64,000 nucleotides of DNA. Origin: Balaenoptera acutorostrata. Lineage: Eukaryota > Chordata > Mammalia > Artiodactyla > Balaenopteridae. Under the pieces are notes generated by a model. The model saw nothing but the letters and a program-made list of their open reading frames with translations. It ran no database searches and had not been told where the DNA came from. Both the position numbers and the translations under genes were made by a program. Below, in pieces: positions 63,201-64,000 of the stretch; within the stretch, counting starts at the first letter, position 1; each line of letters opens with the position of its first letter. The stretch spans positions 489,001 through 553,000 of the forward strand of contig NW_026645870.1 in the NCBI RefSeq assembly GCF_949987535.1, read 5' to 3'.

Positions 63201-63979
63201 TAGAGAGTGGGATAGGTTTAATAACTAACCTCACCCTAAAGCGTAACATAACCCTAACCCCAACCCTAACACTAACGCGTACCCTAATCCTAACACGTAC
63301 CCTAAACCGAGCCCTAACCCTAACACTAACCCTAACCCTAACCCTAACCCATACCCTACGCCCTACCCGAACCACTCCCCGAACCCGTACCCTAAGCCGT
63401 ACCCTAACCCTCACCCTAACCCTAACCCTAACCCTAAGCTACCCTTGACTGCTTGTGCCTCCAATAGATTTCCTAAGCACTAGTGTTTTAAGGAACAGGT
63501 TAAAAAGAGAATCCTAATGTGATTTCTTGATAATGGGTGTGTTCCTTATCTTCTCCTAGTGTCTAAACTCTTCTCCATGGCTGGACCCCAAATAATATTC
63601 CTATACGTGCTAAGGGGTATCTAGAGAGTGGGATAGGTTTAATAAGTACCCTCACCCTAATGCGTACCCTAATCCTAACACCTACCCTAACCCTAACGCG
63701 TACCCTAATCCTAAACCGTACCCTAAACCGAGCCCTAACCCTAACACTAGCCCTAACCCTAACCCTAACCCATACCCTACGCCATACCCGAACCCCTCCC
63801 CGAACCCGTACCCTAAGCCGTACCCTATCCCTCACCCTAACCCTAACCCTAACCCTAAGCTACCCTTGACTGCTTCTGCCTCCAATAGATTTCCTAAGCA
63901 CTAGTGTTTTAAGAAACAGTTTAAAAAGAGAATCATATTGTGATTTCTTGATAATGGGTGTGTTCCTTATCTTCTCCTA

Positions 63980-64000
63980 GTGTCTAAACTCTTCTCCATG
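63980..64000. repeat. Partial monomer at right edge
   Basis: This is the first 21 bp of a further module A. The preceding tail (TTTAAGAAACAGTTT, then AATCATATTG) matches the tail before 46308, so the long duplication still continues at the window edge. Confidence 0.95.

Larger units (their letters stand above)
49684..63979. repeat. Block 8: 34 monomers, right copy of the long segmental duplication
   Basis: Monomers start at 49684, 50106, 50504, 50926, 51348, 51770, 52180, 52602, 53023, 53433, 53855, 54277, 54699, 55121, 55543, 55965, 56386, 56808, 57230, 57652, 58074, 58496, 58905, 59333, 59755, 60177, 60599, 61027, 61449, 61871, 62293, 62715, 63137 and 63559. Offsets from partners in 29897-46307 are 18,943 at 49684; 20,607 at 50926-51770; 19,775 at 52180; 19,762 at 53023-53855; 18,918 at 54699-55121; 18,074 at 55543; 18,091 at 57652; 18,090 at 59333-60177; 17,668 at 60599; and 17,672 at 61871-63559. 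The large steps are whole monomers. The small ones are single-base or hexamer indels. Confidence 0.92.
1..64000. repeat. Telomere-like tandem satellite array, ~422-bp monomer
   Basis: The whole window is head-to-tail copies of one monomer, each opening with GTGTCTAAAC (a few carry a base change). I located 152 complete monomers. Their lengths sum exactly to 63,799 bp between 181 and 63979. 106 monomers are 422 bp. Exceptions, by start: 434 bp: 32827. 428: 40815, 42931, 58905, 60599. 421: 21094, 26549, 27392, 45887, 52602, 55965, 63559. 418: 43781. 416: 2279, 6047, 10218, 12286, 13546, 14806, 16488, 17748, 19430, 20268, 24035. 415: 9381. 410: 1447, 3117, 5215, 6885, 7717, 8549, 20684, 21937, 24873, 31163, 31995, 33261, 40405, 51770, 53023. 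409: 27813, 29488, 58496. 404: 39157. 398: 50106. 386: 11478. No inverted monomer, transposon, RNA gene or unique insert was seen. Confidence 0.98.

Noticed and set aside
1..64000. CRISPR-like array
   Set aside because: The regular spacing is 422 bp, the repeats are contiguous with no unique spacers, and no cas-like gene is present. It is a eukaryotic satellite.
1..64000. Functional terminal telomere
   Set aside because: Intact CCCTAA runs are only about three to five units long and are interrupted by fixed variants and by 212 bp of other DNA in each monomer.

Overview
This window is one uninterrupted tandem satellite-DNA array with no recognisable gene. It consists of 152 complete head-to-tail monomers (first start 181, last end 63979) plus a partial monomer at each edge (1-180 and 63980-64000). 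All monomers face the same way. The basic monomer is 422 bp (106 of the 152). It has three parts: a 90-bp non-telomeric module A, a 210-bp tract of 35 degenerate CCCTAA-type hexamers (module B), and a 122-bp non-telomeric module C.

The source is a eukaryote. The hexamer is the C-strand of TTAGGG telomere DNA, a telomere type shared by vertebrates, many other animals, fungi, kinetoplastids and several algal and protist groups, so the window cannot name the organism. Many differences between monomers are C/T or G/A changes at CpG, which hints at cytosine methylation. If the array is subtelomeric in the usual orientation, the chromosome end lies to the left. An internal heterochromatic or centromeric block is equally possible.

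Layout: 1-180 is a partial monomer. 181-7716 holds two almost identical tandem copies of a 9-monomer, 3,768-bp higher-order repeat (HOR). 7717-11477 holds nine mixed monomers, including a two-monomer duplication. 11478-18585 holds a 10-monomer HOR (about 4.2 kb), one full copy and one partial copy, with an internal three-monomer rhythm. 18586-21093 is mixed. 21094-29896 holds a duplicated segment (offset about 5,876) with hybrid junctions. 29897-46307 and 49684-63979 are two copies of one long segment, displaced by about 17.7 to 20.6 kb. They differ from each other mainly by gain or loss of whole monomers. 46308-49683 is a mixed spacer between them.

No genes work together here. Open frames of about 60-118 codons occur on both strands of every monomer, but they follow from the CCCTAA repeat, which is stop-free in two plus-strand frames and two minus-strand frames, and I reject them as genes. 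The biology visible is a telomere-derived tract that decayed by point mutation, was embedded in a 422-bp unit, and was then amplified and reshuffled by unequal homologous exchange at several scales. The near-identical blocks could also partly reflect assembly behaviour, so read-level checks matter.
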